A stretch of 64,000 bases of DNA from Bathymodiolus brooksi (GCA_963680875.1 OY804589.1:29118962-29182961); one strand, 5' to 3'; counted from the stretch's first letter, positions 35,010 to 46,400 are shown. Numbers and translations: made by a program. Notes: generated by a model from the letters alone, not told the origin.

Positions 35010-36050
35010 ATTTACTGTATTTGATTGTGTTTGATACAAATTTACCTTAGAAAATATTTTTACCAAACTTGACCTGTATTATACTCAAGAAAAAATGAAC
35101 GGGTAAACCATCAGTTATTGAATTGACAATAGGAAGAGAGTGTATTATACGCACATGCGTACTTTACACGACCAATTACGGTATACTTAAGAAATAAATC
35201 ATGGAAGCCAGAATGTGGCTGCCATGAATTATTTCGATTCTGATATGTCTAAGAGTACAAATACAGTAGTATACTTTGATTGGAAGACGGTAATTTATAT
35301 TTACGTTTGCGAATATGTCGCACACAATTTATGCTGCTAAATTCGAGCAGACGATAATTCATCAACATGTACATTTACGACGGGAAAGTCAGTCACATGC
35401 ACCGGCGCATGTGCTAATGAGATTATACCCAATCGATAAATCGCTCGTTTTTTACAAAGTGAAAGAAGGACGGCATGTGAGAATGAACTATATTTCTTAT
35501 GACTGAAATGCCCATCCGAATATTAATTCACCATTCATAATATTTGGACAGCATTTGTACTGTTTACTATGCCTAATGTCAATCGCAGTACACTTTCCAC
35601 CGGTCTAATTAAAATTAGCTGTTTGTTGTATTTTTGTTGTTTCCCTTATTGTTTTTGGCGATACCCTAACATCTAACGACAGGGGGTTACACCTGGAGTC
35701 ATGTTCACAATCAACAAAGAACCTACTAAATATGGAGATAACAAAACCGAGTACACGACAAGAGCTGTTGTTCGATTTGTCAGTATATTTTAACCACCAA
35801 TTTGACAAAATTATGACTTATAATAGACTTGCATTGTCCGTAAATATAACATGAATGGAAGGTTACATGGTATGGCCACAAGCAGGAGGGTTTTAGATGT
35901 TATTGTATCGCCAAAGATATCAGATATGTCCAATTTTTCCTGAAATCGTGCAAATATACCCTTCTCGAGCAGCTGGGTTCACCCCGGTTTTGCTATGTTG
36001 TGGAGTCCGTGTTGCTCATCGAATTAGTTTTCTGTGTCGTGTTGTTGTTC
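35010..36050. other. Receptor intron 3, no further feature
   Basis: AT-rich sequence between the two WSC exons. Short open frames on both strands lack splice borders or protein-like composition. Confidence 0.5.
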
Positions 36051-36440
36051 TGTTTGTCTTCATTCTGTATCTCGTTCTCAGTGTTGCTCGTGTTTCTTGT
36101 TTGCCCATGCTTGATTGTCCCTTCGATGTTCTCTAACGTTTATATATGTATATGGGTTTGCTACAGTATACAAAATTAAATTTGTACCTGCATACCTACG
36201 TATTGATGTTCACCACATGTCTTTTCACATTGTTTTCTATATTGTTTATTTTGTTTTGTATAACTTCGTTCTGTATCTCGTTCACAGTGTTGCATGTGTT
36301 TCTGGATTGTTCTTGCTTGATTGCCCCTTCGGGTTTCTCTAATGTTTATATGTGTACGAGTGTGCTACAGTTTATCAATTTAAATATTCGTACCTGCAGA
36401 CCTACGTATTGATGTTCAGCACATGCCTTTTCACAATCAT
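36050..36440. repeat. About 205-bp tandem duplication covering part of the WSC exon
   Basis: TTCTGTATCTCGTTCTCAGT ... GATGTTCACCACATGTCTTT (36062-36232) is repeated at 36269-36435. The second half overlaps exon 3 (36394-36503), so the first copy holds a partial exon ending QYVGMQ with donor GTACAA. Confidence 0.85.
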
Positions 36441-36503
36441 AGAGCTGAGATGAACCATCTAAACTTCTTGATTTTGACGTCGATGATGGTATATTCACAC
36501 AAC
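36394..36503 (-). CDS. Receptor exon 3: first half of WSC domain
   Basis: The 110-bp exon lies between TAACTAAG and GTACGA and goes from phase 1 to phase 0. It encodes about 37 residues beginning G-C-V and containing YDCEKACAEHQYVGLQ. The spacing Gly-Cys ... Cys-x-x-x-Cys ... Tyr-x-Gly-Leu-Gln is the N-terminal half of a WSC domain, a carbohydrate-binding-type extracellular module. The second half is in the exon at 34748-34880. The 3' part of this exon with its donor is duplicated about 200 bp downstream (36180-36240). Domain assignment is by motif spacing and is fairly safe because both halves fit together in frame. Confidence 0.78.
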
Positions 36504-36524
36504 CTTAGTTATTAATATAAGAAG

Positions 36525-36730
36525 AGTTTGAAGATACCAAAAGGGTAATCAGAATCCGTATATCGAAGAAGAACAGACAACACAATGGTCAAAAGAAAAA
36601 GTACAAAAGGACAAATAACGATCTACAAAACATACACATAAAACTAAAGATCAAGTAACACGAACCCCACTAAAAACCGGGGTGATCTCACGTGCTCCGG
36701 AATGGTAAGCAGCTCTCGCTCCACTATTAA
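36525..36730. repeat. Dispersed repeat, family R1, reverse copy
   Basis: GTTTGAAGATACCAAAAGGG, AGAACAGACAACACAATGGT and ACCCCACTAAAAACCGGGGT. It lies just upstream of receptor exon 3; another copy in the opposite direction is at 36805-36965. Confidence 0.75.
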
Positions 36731-37084
36731 ACGATAAACGGCTTCCGAACGCCCCTTTAGTATCTGCAATCTTTTCTTAAAGGTGTGCATTATGTGCAAT
36801 GAATGGAGCAGGAATTTTTACTCTTCGGTTCACCCTCATTCTAGTGTAGATCGTGTCGCTACATTGTTAGTTATTAGTCTATCATTTGGCCGTGGTTTTG
36901 TCTGTTCATCTTTGAATTACGTCTTATGATTACTCATTTGGTATGTTCAAACTTATCTTTTCTTCGTTGGTGGGTGTTAGAATGCAAACAATTTTGCTTT
37001 TAAGCGTTATGTGTTAGCGTGTATATGTGTAACTCATTTCAAAATATAATATATTTTTATCTCAACATATGTCGTGGTCAAGTG

Positions 37085-37335
37085 AGTGAGTGATTGTTGT
37101 TTAACGCCATAGTAAGCAATTTGTTAGGTATATCATGGCACACACAAATTACATTTCAATGAGATGATGATGTGCACATTATACTAGAACAACGCGTTTA
37201 TTTGGATTTTCACAATGCCAGCTCACTAAAACAACAGTCCATGGGAAGACATGTCGCTCCCCATGTCAATACCTAAGTACTGACTACTGGGCGATGTTAC
37301 CTTAGCAGGGACTTATAGTCTGCCAGCAAGGGCAT
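37085..37335 (-). mobile_element. SINE family C
   Basis: Reverse copy: AGTGAGTGATTGTTGTTTAA, TATATCATGGCACACACAAA, GAAGACATGTCGCTCCCCAT. The head is missing. Confidence 0.68.
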
Positions 37336-37349
37336 ATACCCATTGATAG

Positions 37350-37480
37350 TAAATAAAAACGTAGATATTTAATTTAGTGCGCTCGACGCCTTTCTAACAT
37401 AACTTTCATCTTTAGGAGAAAATAAACCAAAGGACCTAAGCATGATAGCCAAAATCGGCTACGATTTGTAATGCCTGAGA
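37350..37480. repeat. Dispersed repeat, family R2
   Basis: AAACGTAGATATTTAATTTA, GTGCGCTCGACGCCTTTCTA and CCAAAGGACCTAAGCATGAT, between receptor exons 2 and 3. Confidence 0.72.
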
Positions 37481-37694
37481 GAAAAGGACCCTAATTTTAA
37501 TAAATTACATTATTTAGACTCTGTTAGTTACAAATATAAATATATCTAATAAACTATACGTCAGTGTCAAAGCACTCACTGGTAGACAGATGCTATTCCC
37601 GGGGACAAAAAGTCCAACTGCTAAACATTCGCATTGACCTAAGTAATCTATGCAAGAGTGACACAATGTTACAGCTAAACAAATTCTTATTTAC

Positions 37695-37871
37695 CTATAT
37701 AATCCACCCAAGGGGAATACACAGCTACAGTTCCAAGCCAAAACAAGTTCGGCTGTACTTCATTCACAACACTTTTGCCAGTATCAGATATCTGGAGCAT
37801 TTCACAATCACCATTTGCTGTGTCTATTTTATTTCCTTCAAGTAATTCTGGTAAAATCACCACTTCTATTT
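37695..37871 (-). CDS. Receptor exon 2: N-terminal ectodomain
   Basis: This 177-bp exon is flanked by TTTTATTAG and GTAAAT and runs phase 1 to phase 1. It encodes 59 residues with one cysteine (GDCEML) and the motif FWLGTVAVYSPWVDYIG near its end. A W-x-G ... P-W ... G pattern just before a WSC domain recalls the second half of a divergent C-type-lectin-like domain, but the first half is not seen, so the domain is either degenerate or partly missing from the model. The final G is completed by the next exon to give the G-C start of the WSC domain. The acceptor sits in a repeat-derived pyrimidine tract shared with exon 14 and with the region at 42.1 kb. Confidence 0.65.
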
Positions 37872-37959
37872 CTAATAAAATGAAAAAAACAAAAAAATAC
37901 CAAACTGTCGGAACATTTCCAAAATCCAACATCAAAATCTCAGAAAGAGACAGGGGCCT

Positions 37960-38235
37960 TAGTTACCGTGATCGTATGGTAGTTGGATTTACAGCTACCT
38001 ATGCAATCAGTGTCTATCACCACTGATGTTGTGAGTTCGAATCTCGATCAGGGCGAGGTCAATTAAATTTTAATTAGATTGGGGTGAGGTGTACAACATT
38101 ATGTGATAAAGTTTATCAGTGACTTGCGACATGTCGGTGATTTCTCCATGTACTCCGATTTCCCCCATCAATGAAACTGACCGCCACGATATAACTGAAG
38201 TCTGTTGAAAGTGGCGTTAAACACCATCATCCTAA
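37960..38235 (+). mobile_element. SINE family B, full length, in receptor intron 1
   Basis: Head ACCGTGATCGTATGGTAGTT, box B-like GAGTTCGAATCTCGATCAGG, tail GTGGCGTTAAACACCATCAT. A short internal insertion follows GGGCGAGG. Confidence 0.82.
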
Positions 38236-38239
38236 CTGT

Positions 38240-39350
38240 AACTAATATGTGAATGCAATCACTTTAATTAACAATTATTTTCTTTTCAAAAAGTAGAAAT
38301 GCCCATGAGTAGTATGTTTATAAACTCCGTGCAATTACAAATTGTTGAAAGTGTCCGTTAAGCACCTATAATTACTAAACCCTTGGTTTGTACTACATTT
38401 TTAATGTGAAGATTTTCTCCATGTTAAGTACATATGTGTCACGTTTTTTTATTTTGACTATATTTTGGTTCAAGGTTGACAATTGTTCCCCTATTATGTA
38501 TTACGGATGGCCTTGTGCACTGTCAAATATTCCAATTCGGAATTGAACTAATATTATGGATATCACAACCAACTTCTGTGTCACGAAGATTAAATATATT
38601 ATGTATAATGTTCAAGAATATAGCGTTCTTTATAATAACGCTATTCTTTTGGTAATATGTGATCCCTCAAGGGTTGGTATCTAACACATCACACGAGGAA
38701 ATCGCTTGCATGTCCGCATTATTTCACTAATAGGGAAGGATCAGGCAAATATAATTAGTTTAACCCCGTCACTTTACCTGTACTAATCCAGTACACCAAG
38801 TAGTTTACCTTCCTTCAGTAATTTTGCTTACTTTTCAATAACAATTTTCTGTTTATCAGAGATTTATTTGTGTGTTTGATATGACAACATTGTTTTACAT
38901 CATCTGAAAATGTTTCCGTCTTCCTTTAGATAAGGATTGACAATAAAAAAAATTCGGGGACACCACTTAAATTTACCCAAGATACACTTCCGGTATAAAC
39001 AATGGCGGCAAAGTCCATGTTATATCTGCTATGATGCGCGAATACGTACATTCTTGAAAACGATTCAAATGAAAGATATGTCACTGTGTAATTTAAGTTA
39101 TAAAGCAAAATTTAATATCCCAGATATACTTTAGTTTGACGATACGCAGTAAGTAGTTTTTATTTCCGACTATTTGAACTTACTTGAAATTGGATGACAC
39201 AGAGTTAGTCAGAAACGACATGGATGTAAATGAACATTAGAGACTATTCAACATTATACTTAGAAGACATAATTCAAGTAAAAGAGCGGCACTATTATTA
39301 CTGTTCTGTATTTCACAGTCACAGTAGTGTCTTCAACAATGAGCAAAACT
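38240..39350. other. Receptor intron 1, no further feature
   Basis: No exon with matching phase was found here, though the missing first half of a lectin-like domain, if it exists, would be expected between 37.9 and 41.4 kb. Confidence 0.5.
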
Positions 39351-39351
39351 C

Positions 39352-40466
39352 GTACCCTAACGTATGAGTGTAGTAACTGGTACCCTAACGTATGAGTGTA
39401 GTAACTGGTACCCTAACGTATGAGTGTAGTAACTGGTACCCTAACGTATGGGTGTAGTAACTGGTACCCTAACGTATGAGTGTAGTAACTGGTACCCTAA
39501 CGTATGGGTGTAGTAACTGGTACCCTAACGTATGAGTGTAGTAACTGGTACCCTAACGTATGAGTGTAGTAACTGGTACCCTAACGTATGAGTGTAGTAA
39601 CTGGTACCCTAACGTATGAGTGTAGTAACTGGTACCCTAACGTATGAGTGTAGTAACTGGTACCCTAACGTATGAGTGTAGTAACTGGTACCCTAACGTA
39701 TGAGTGTAGTAACTGGTACCCTAACGTATGGGTGTAGTAACTGGTACCCTAACGTATGAGTGTAGTAACTGGTACCCTAACGTATGAGTGTAGTAACTGG
39801 TACCCTAACGTATGAGTGTAGTAACTGGTACCCTAACGTATGAGTGTAGTAACTGGTACCCTAACGGATGAGTGTAGTAACTGGTACCCTAACGTATGAG
39901 TGTAGTAACTGGTACCCTAACGTATGAGTGTAGTAACTGGTACCCTAACGTATGAGTGTAGTAACTGGTACCCTAACGTATGAGTGTAGTAACTCATACC
40001 GTAACGTGTGAGTGTAGTAACTGGTACCCTAACGTATGAGTGTAGTAACTCATACCCTAACGTGTGAGTGTAGTAACTGGTACCCTAACGTATGAGTGTA
40101 GTAACTGGTACCCTAACGTATGAGTGTAGTAACTGGTACCCTAACGTATGAGTGTAGTAACTGGTACCCTAACGTATGGGTGTAGTAACTGGTACCCTAA
40201 CGTATGAGTGTAGTAACTGGTACCCTAACGTATGAGTGTAGTAACTGGTACCCTAAGGTATGAGTGTAGTAACTGGTACCCTAACGTATGAGTGTAGTAA
40301 CTGGTACCCTAACGTATGAGTGTAGTAACTGGTACCCTAACGTATGGGTGTAGTAACTGGTACCCTAACGTATGAGTGTAGTAACTGGTACCCTAACGTA
40401 TGAGTGTAGTAACTGGTACCCTAACGTATGAGTGTAGTAACTGGTACCCTAACGTATGAGTGTAGT
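39352..40466. repeat. 28-bp minisatellite (about 40 copies) in receptor intron 1
   Basis: Unit GTACCCTAACGTATGAGTGT-AGTAACTG, very homogeneous; the main variants are GGGTGTAG for GAGTGTAG and CTCATACC at two places near 39990-40060. Confidence 0.93.
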
Positions 40467-41452
40467 CAAACGTAATTAATAATAAAACGTAGATATCAAG
40501 TTCGATGCGCACGACGCGTTTCTGGAATAACCTTCATCAGGTACACTACGCTGAAAATAGAAAAATTGGAAAACCAAGAGAATGTGACTGAATATTTTGA
40601 AGCTAAGAAGTGTATTTAATTATTGTATGTGTAACTATTATTATATGCTCACACGTGGAAAACATTTGCATGACGGCATCACTTCATTAAGAGGGGGGGG
40701 GGGGTCCCATAGAACTAGTTTAGCTCCGCCACTTCATTATATATATTATTATATTGCTTGTACCAAACTAGGAAAGTGAGCGGTGATGTATGCGTACGTG
40801 TTTGAGGTATCGATTTTACATCTGTCTAGAAATTACGATTTTTCAATTAGAGTTTGGAACTTTTCAACCGGTGTGGTAGTTTTCTTTTTCATGTTGCTGA
40901 TACATTATTATTTAAAAAAAAAAGATAAAATTCTTTAATTTGATACTTTAAGACGAACGTGGGAGAATATTTCTGAGCAAAGGAGTCATTACAAAACAAA
41001 GAAAAAACAAAAAATAAAAACCAACCAAACAAAAAAAAAAGAAAAAAAAAAGAACAAGATTAAATGAAAAAGGCGAAAAACGAGAACAACATGAATTCGG
41101 AGATAACCTATGTTTTTTTTCTGTCGACAAATTATATATAAAAAATATCTTGACCTTGCTGAAAAAATATATATTCGCACTCGGCAATATTCAACAACAT
41201 AAAAATGGTAAAAAATGGGTAGAAAAGTTACTGGTAACATTTAATTTGATTTTTATTTGTGTGGAAATAAATTTCTGGTCCCGGAGAGAAAAAAAAACCA
41301 TATATCCTTTCCTTAATTCTCTGGTTCCGGGAAAACATATCTTCTCACCCTAAAAGTTAAATCTCTTTTGATGGCAGCTGTTATGATATCTAATGAATAC
41401 AATATCATACTGAGTGATTCGGTTTTATTTTGATAATTGAAATACTACCTAC

Positions 41453-41501
41453 CAGCGAAAGTCATTTGAAGAAACGTTATAAAAAATATCCTCGCATCCA
41501 T
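41453..41501 (-). CDS. WSC/C-type-lectin-like receptor, exon 1: signal peptide
   Basis: The exon opens with ATG and encodes MDARIFFITFLQMTFA, a short N-terminus with an acidic/basic start and a hydrophobic core ending in small residues, as expected of a secretory signal peptide. The donor follows GCT G as GTAGGT, so the exon ends in phase 1, which fits the phase of the next recognised exon at 37695-37871. The 3.6-kb gap to that exon holds a 28-bp minisatellite and could hide another exon. The start was chosen because it is the only ATG that gives a signal peptide in front of a usable donor. Confidence is moderate: short exons with hydrophobic residues can occur by chance. Confidence 0.6.
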
Positions 41502-41714
41502 GTTGATTATGTCTATTGGAAAAAAGTATTAAAAATAGCGAATTATTCAATTTGTCATATAAAGTTCAAGTAGTACTCAATAGTACCTAAAAACCGGAAA
41601 ATATACAAGATACAACTACAAGATACAAGTATCGATGAAGTGTTGTATACGATTAAAGGACAAACATTTAGTAGATTAATAGAAATTTATCCATATTTGA
41701 AATATGCAAATTGT

Positions 41715-41905
41715 GGTTGAAAAGTTAGGAAAAGATTGGAGATACCAAACGGGTAATAACAATAATAAAGGAGAGACAATACAATGGAAAAAAGATAAAT
41801 GACAAAAGGACAAACAATGATGCCTAAAGATCGAGCAACAAGAACAACACAGAAAACCAGGTGCTCCGGAAGGGTCAGAAGGTCCTGCTCCACTAGAGGA
41901 AATTG
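41715..41905. repeat. Dispersed repeat, family R1, reverse copy
   Basis: GGAGATACCAAACGGGTAAT, CAAAAGGACAAACAATGATG and CAGGTGCTCCGGAAGGGTCA. It sits between the receptor start and the orphan exon at 41953. Confidence 0.72.
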
Positions 41906-41952
41906 TGCAATATTGGTGAATCACCATGCAGATAAATAATGCGCATGTATAC

Positions 41953-42033
41953 CTTCAACTCGTGTCACAGGATCTGTTAGTCCTTCCGAAGTATCTCGCC
42001 GTCTCATTTCCGCTTCCGTTTTTATTTGTAATG
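41953..42033 (-). CDS. Orphan phase-1 exon resembling a receptor tail exon
   Basis: An 81-bp candidate exon, acceptor ACCGATAG and donor GAAG|GTATAC, phase 1 to phase 1. It encodes ALQIKTEAEMRRRDTSEG then LTDPVTRVE, a charged sequence like an intracellular tail. It lies upstream of the receptor's signal-peptide exon on the same strand, so it would belong to a neighbouring, possibly related gene, or be a displaced exon. The acceptor has a poor pyrimidine tract. The same repeat-derived T-rich sequence seen before receptor exons 2 and 14 lies about 80 bp upstream. Confidence 0.35.
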
Positions 42034-42124
42034 CTATCGGTTGTGTATTGGCCAGACCAATAATCAGTCCATCGGTGTGGAAATGAAATTAATAAGATTT
42101 TTACGAAAGACTCAGAATAAAATG

Positions 42125-42812
42125 AAAAACAAAAATACCACACTGTCTGAACAGTTCTAAAATACCACACTGTCTGAACAGTTCTAAAATACCACACTGT
42201 CTGAACAGTTCTAAAAATACCACACTGTCTGAACAGTTCTAAAATACCACACTGTCTGAACAGTTCTAAAATACCACACTGTCTGAACAGTTCTAAAATA
42301 CCACACTGTCTGAACAGTTCTAAAATACCAAACTGTCAGAACAGTTCTAAAATACCACACTGTCGGAACAGTTCTTAAATACCACACTGTCTGAACAGTT
42401 CTAAAATACCACACTGTCTGAACAGTTCTAAAATACCACACTGTCTGAACAGTTCTAAAATACCACACTGTCTGAACAGTTCTAAAATACCAAACTGTCT
42501 GAACAGTTCTAAAATACCACACTGTCTGAACAGTTCTAAAATACCACACTGTCTGAACAGTTCTAAAATACCACACTGTCTGAACAGTTCTAAAATACCA
42601 CACTGTCTGAACAGTTCTAAAATACCACACTGTCTGAACAGTTCTAAAATACCACATTGTCTGAACAGTTCTAAAATACCACACTGTCTGAACAGTTCAA
42701 AATACCACACTGTCTGAACAGTTCTAAAATACCACACTGTCTGAACAGTTTTAAAATACCACACTGTCTGAACAGTTCTAAAATACCACACTGTCTGAAC
42801 AGTTCTAAAATC
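42125..42812. repeat. 27-bp minisatellite (about 25 copies)
   Basis: Unit TAAAATACCACACTGTCTGA-ACAGTTC. Because 27 is a multiple of three, the minus strand is open for over 150 codons as a nine-residue repeat (VWYFRTVQT); this is judged a repeat artefact. The unit is part of a dispersed repeat seen singly at 8655-8680 and 37880-37920. Confidence 0.93.
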
Positions 42813-43744
42813 TAACCGAAAACGAGGCTAAATTGATACCTTTAAAACATATATACGAGAGATCACTTTCCTGATTTGGTACAGACACTTCAATAAAAGG
42901 TGGCGGGGTCAAACTAGTAAGGACATTATTCTATAACTAAGGGCTTTCAAACGTCGCTTTTATTAGACGTAGGTTTGGAATATATTATTTTCTGATCTTT
43001 GACGTAAATCGTAGCTTATTGATGTATGGGTACCGCATTTGATATCTACGGTTTTTTTTCTAGCTTTTACTACACCTTTCCCAATGGATAAATTCCATAA
43101 TGCACAATACCGGCGTCTGGGGTTAAGAATACAAATCATAATCAGATCGAAGATATATTCCCATTTTGTAATTGTAAACAATCCCCATAGAAGACACAAT
43201 CTTGAACAATCAATATTGTTTTTAAATAAACGTTAGAGAATACCGAAGAGGCACTCAAAAATGGACAATCCAGAGAAACTGGCAACATAGGGTACATAAG
43301 ACGAAGACAAACACAACAAACACACAACGCATTATGTGTTGAACACAACTATCCGCATACAAACACAAATAACGCAAATAAGACATGAGTCCTCCTACAA
43401 ACAACTGAAGATAAATACGAACCGAACATAGGTTTTATGTGGAACTTAGAGCGTAAAGACACATAATAGGACAACGCAAAACGTTAAAAAGATGAGCAAT
43501 ACGGATTCCACTATTAAAAAAAAAAAAAAATCAAAGAAAAACGATGGTAAACTCATGTGCTCACGAAGGGTAAGCAATTCCTGCTACTAATAAGACACCC
43601 GCCGTGTTACTCATATATGCATGGTTATCTAGACAATTATTTCGTTGTTGTGAATGTAGAAAGGATATTATAAGGTATGAGTATTAAAACTATGTTACAG
43701 ATTTAAGCTTCCCGTATTATAACCTATCCAACACAAACCGAATC

Positions 43745-44035
43745 AGTGATGTAATTACTAGCGTGTTCTCCTCGAGTGTGGTAGATCGTGTGTACGTGAC
43801 TCTGTCGGGTCAAAACTAAGACTATAAAATTGGTTTTTGCTGCTTCTCTCCAAAGCACACATCATTAAGGAGTAAGAACAAAGAATGGTTGGCTCGGAAT
43901 CAGGATAATGTGTCAGAGTGGAGCGATATGTATATCCACGGACTGTTGGTCTCGTACAACTCGGGCCTCATTGAAAAGTAACTTGTTATCGACATGATAT
44001 GTCTGGAAAATTGTGGAGTTGGCGTTAAACAACAG
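43745..44035 (+). mobile_element. SINE family C, near full length
   Basis: tRNA-like head AGTGATGTAATTACTAGCGT, CCTCGAGTGTGGTAGATCGT, tail GGAGTTGGCGTTAAACAACA. Confidence 0.72.
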
Positions 44036-44139
44036 GCACCCCTCACTCCTATCCGACAAGCGAGATTCACCCCTTATCACCGCATTTGGCGGTACAGGAA
44101 ACAGTCAAAAGTATCCAATCAGTAATTATTTATTTCTAT

Positions 44140-44285
44140 TACGGTGGTTAATTCTATTCATGGAGGCAACCAGAGTACCTGGAGAAAACAAGCGATCTGT
44201 GGCAAGTCGTTGACTAAGATATAAGATAAAGTTATTTTCAGTACATCTATGCACGGACCGAAGTCAAACTCACAAACAGTAGTAT
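44140..44285 (-). mobile_element. SINE family B, diverged fragment
   Basis: GGTACCAGAGTACCTGGAGAAAA-type words and CTTGACTAAGATATAAGATAA resemble the middle of family B in reverse. Strongly diverged. Confidence 0.4.
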
Positions 44286-44634
44286 AAATATCAGCCATTT
44301 TGTGACCTAAATAAAAATGATCACATGATCAATTTCATGACGTTTTATGGTATAGTCCGTTTCTTGATTTCAATAATTGGAAAAGTTATTCAGCACCATA
44401 TAATTGAAAAGTGACGACTAATATGACAAAACCAACTGTCCTCCACCCATACAACAACTTTTCAAATCACTAAAAACTCGTAAGATTCGCTATTAGTACA
44501 TTTTGTGCATGTATATGAATGATCATTGTTTAAACTTTCGCTATGTTGTGATTCATTTTGTCTGCACTACATTTGACTTACATGTTTGGTCATGTTTGGG
44601 GTATCAAATCTGACTCTTTCTACGATTTTTCTAG

Positions 44635-44892
44635 GGGCCGTCGTGGCCGCGATCGCATAGTAGTTGGACTTACAAATACCTATATGCTATCAGTGCCTAT
44701 CTCCACTGATGTTGTGGGTTCGAATCTCGATCTGGGAGAGGTGTACAGCATTTTGTGATAAAGTTTGTCAGTGACTTGCGACCGGTCGGTGGTTTTCTCC
44801 GAGTACTCCTGTTTCCTCCACCTATAAAATTGACCGCCACGATATAACTGAAATATTGTTGAAAGCTAAGTGGCGTTAAATACCATCAAACA
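44635..44892 (+). mobile_element. SINE family B, full length
   Basis: Head GGGGCCGTCGTGGCCGCGAT, box B-like GGGTTCGAATCTCGATC, tail AGTGGCGTTAAATACCATCA. Confidence 0.83.
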
Positions 44893-45079
44893 AAGAAACA
44901 AACGATTTTTCTATTGAATTTTTGTACTGTTTTGTTTTTCATTTTGTTTTACTAGTCAACAATCAACATTGGTAAACACATTGATATAAGGTGAAAGCAA
45001 TGACGGTGCACTGATTATTATATGTTATTCAGCTATCAGACAAGGTATATAATGTGACATTCCCGGCTTATGATCTATA

Positions 45080-46400
45080 TTCCCTGAGGCGCAGCTGATA
45101 GCTGAATAACAGATATATTACGGATTTAACCTTTTGTTTTTAAATACAACATCCAACTGTATTAAATAAATCTGCCTCTTTTATTTTCATTTTTCGTATC
45201 TCTAGATGTCCGTTTCCGTACCTTTGACGTCATTCTTCAATGACGTCAAAATATGTGTCAAGTCATATTTCATGTATAGGGTGTCTCATGAAGGAAACTA
45301 CTGTACTAAATTTCTAAATCAATACAGTTTCATATGTAGTAAATTTTATAAACTTTATAAATATAACATTAATATATCACATAACAAAACAACGGGTTTG
45401 CGAAACAGTTTGAATAATTTAAATGTTAACTACATGTAAATAAAACCTTGGTGTGGCCCCATGACGTCGAAAGTTTTCAAGGCTCAACGTTTTTGGGGAC
45501 TGAAATATATACCCCGTCTGTTTTCCGAATATATGCTGACATTCAGGGTTGAAGAACCAATGAAAATATGTGTAACAAACTAAATTCGTAATATAATGTG
45601 ACATTCCCGGCTTAGGATCTATATTCCCTGAGGCGCAGCCGAAGGGAATATATATCATAAGCCGGGAATGTCACATTATATACCCTGTCTGATAGCTGAA
45701 TAACAAATATATTACGGATTTAACCTTTTTTTTTAAATACAACATCCAACTGTATTAAATAAATTTGCCTCTTTTATTTTCATTTTTCGTATCTCTAGAT
45801 GTCCGTTTCCGTATCTTTGACGTCATTCTTCAATGACGTCAAAATATGTGCCACGTCATATTTCATGTATAGGGTGTCTTATGAAGGAAAATACTGTACT
45901 AAATTTCTAAATCAATAGTTTCATATGTAGTAAATTTTGTAAACTTTATAAATATAACATTAATATATCACATAACAAAACAACGGGTTTGCGAAACAGT
46001 TTGAATAATTTAAATGTTAATAACATGTAAATAAAACCTTGGTGTGGCCCCATGACGTCGAAAGTTTTCAAGGCTCAACGTTTTGTTTATTTGTTATGGT
46101 ACAGCCGTGGAACATAGGAGTCTGCTGAATCGATCAGGTATTTGTGACGGAATTAACCGTTGTAATAATTTTTTGTTCATGCAGCCGTTTTGAGTATAAA
46201 AACAGCATTTAATTTGGTAAAAATACATTTATTATTCCGTATTATACCATTGATTCAGTGAAGTGTAATGTTTTGTCGTCCATGTTTTAATCGTTTTTGG
46301 GGACTGAAATATATACCTCGTCTGTTTTCCGAATATAAGCTGACATTCAGGGTTGAAGAACCAATGAAAATATGTGTAACAAACTAATTTCGTAATATAT
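45080..46400. repeat. 594-bp offset tandem duplication with palindrome
   Basis: The stretch from TATTACGGATTTAACC to CAAGGCTCAACGTTTT occurs at 45117-45491 and again at 45711-46084. A second word set (TTTTTGGGGACTGAAATATA) occurs at 45488 and 46287, so the segment was duplicated with rearrangement. No exon was recognised. Confidence 0.85.
45593..45682. repeat. Near-perfect palindrome between the duplicated segments
   Basis: TATAATGTGACATTCCCGGC and its complement flank a 13-base centre GAGGCGCAGCCGA; arms are about 38 bases. A single left arm is also at 45048-45095. Confidence 0.85.

Noticed and set aside
36115..36412. Plus-strand hydrophobic frames (FHIVFYIVYFVLYNFVLYL) that look like membrane segments
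   Set aside because: They arise from a T-rich tandem duplication and run antisense to the WSC exon, which has much better support.
39352..40466. Telomere-like CCCTAA in every 28-bp unit
   Set aside because: Only one hexamer per 28-bp unit, embedded in unrelated sequence; not a telomeric repeat array.
42211..42791. Two open frames of about 140-157 codons on the minus strand encoding a WYFRTVQT repeat
   Set aside because: They are the two open readings of a 27-bp minisatellite whose period is divisible by three; no start context, splice site or flanking coding sequence.
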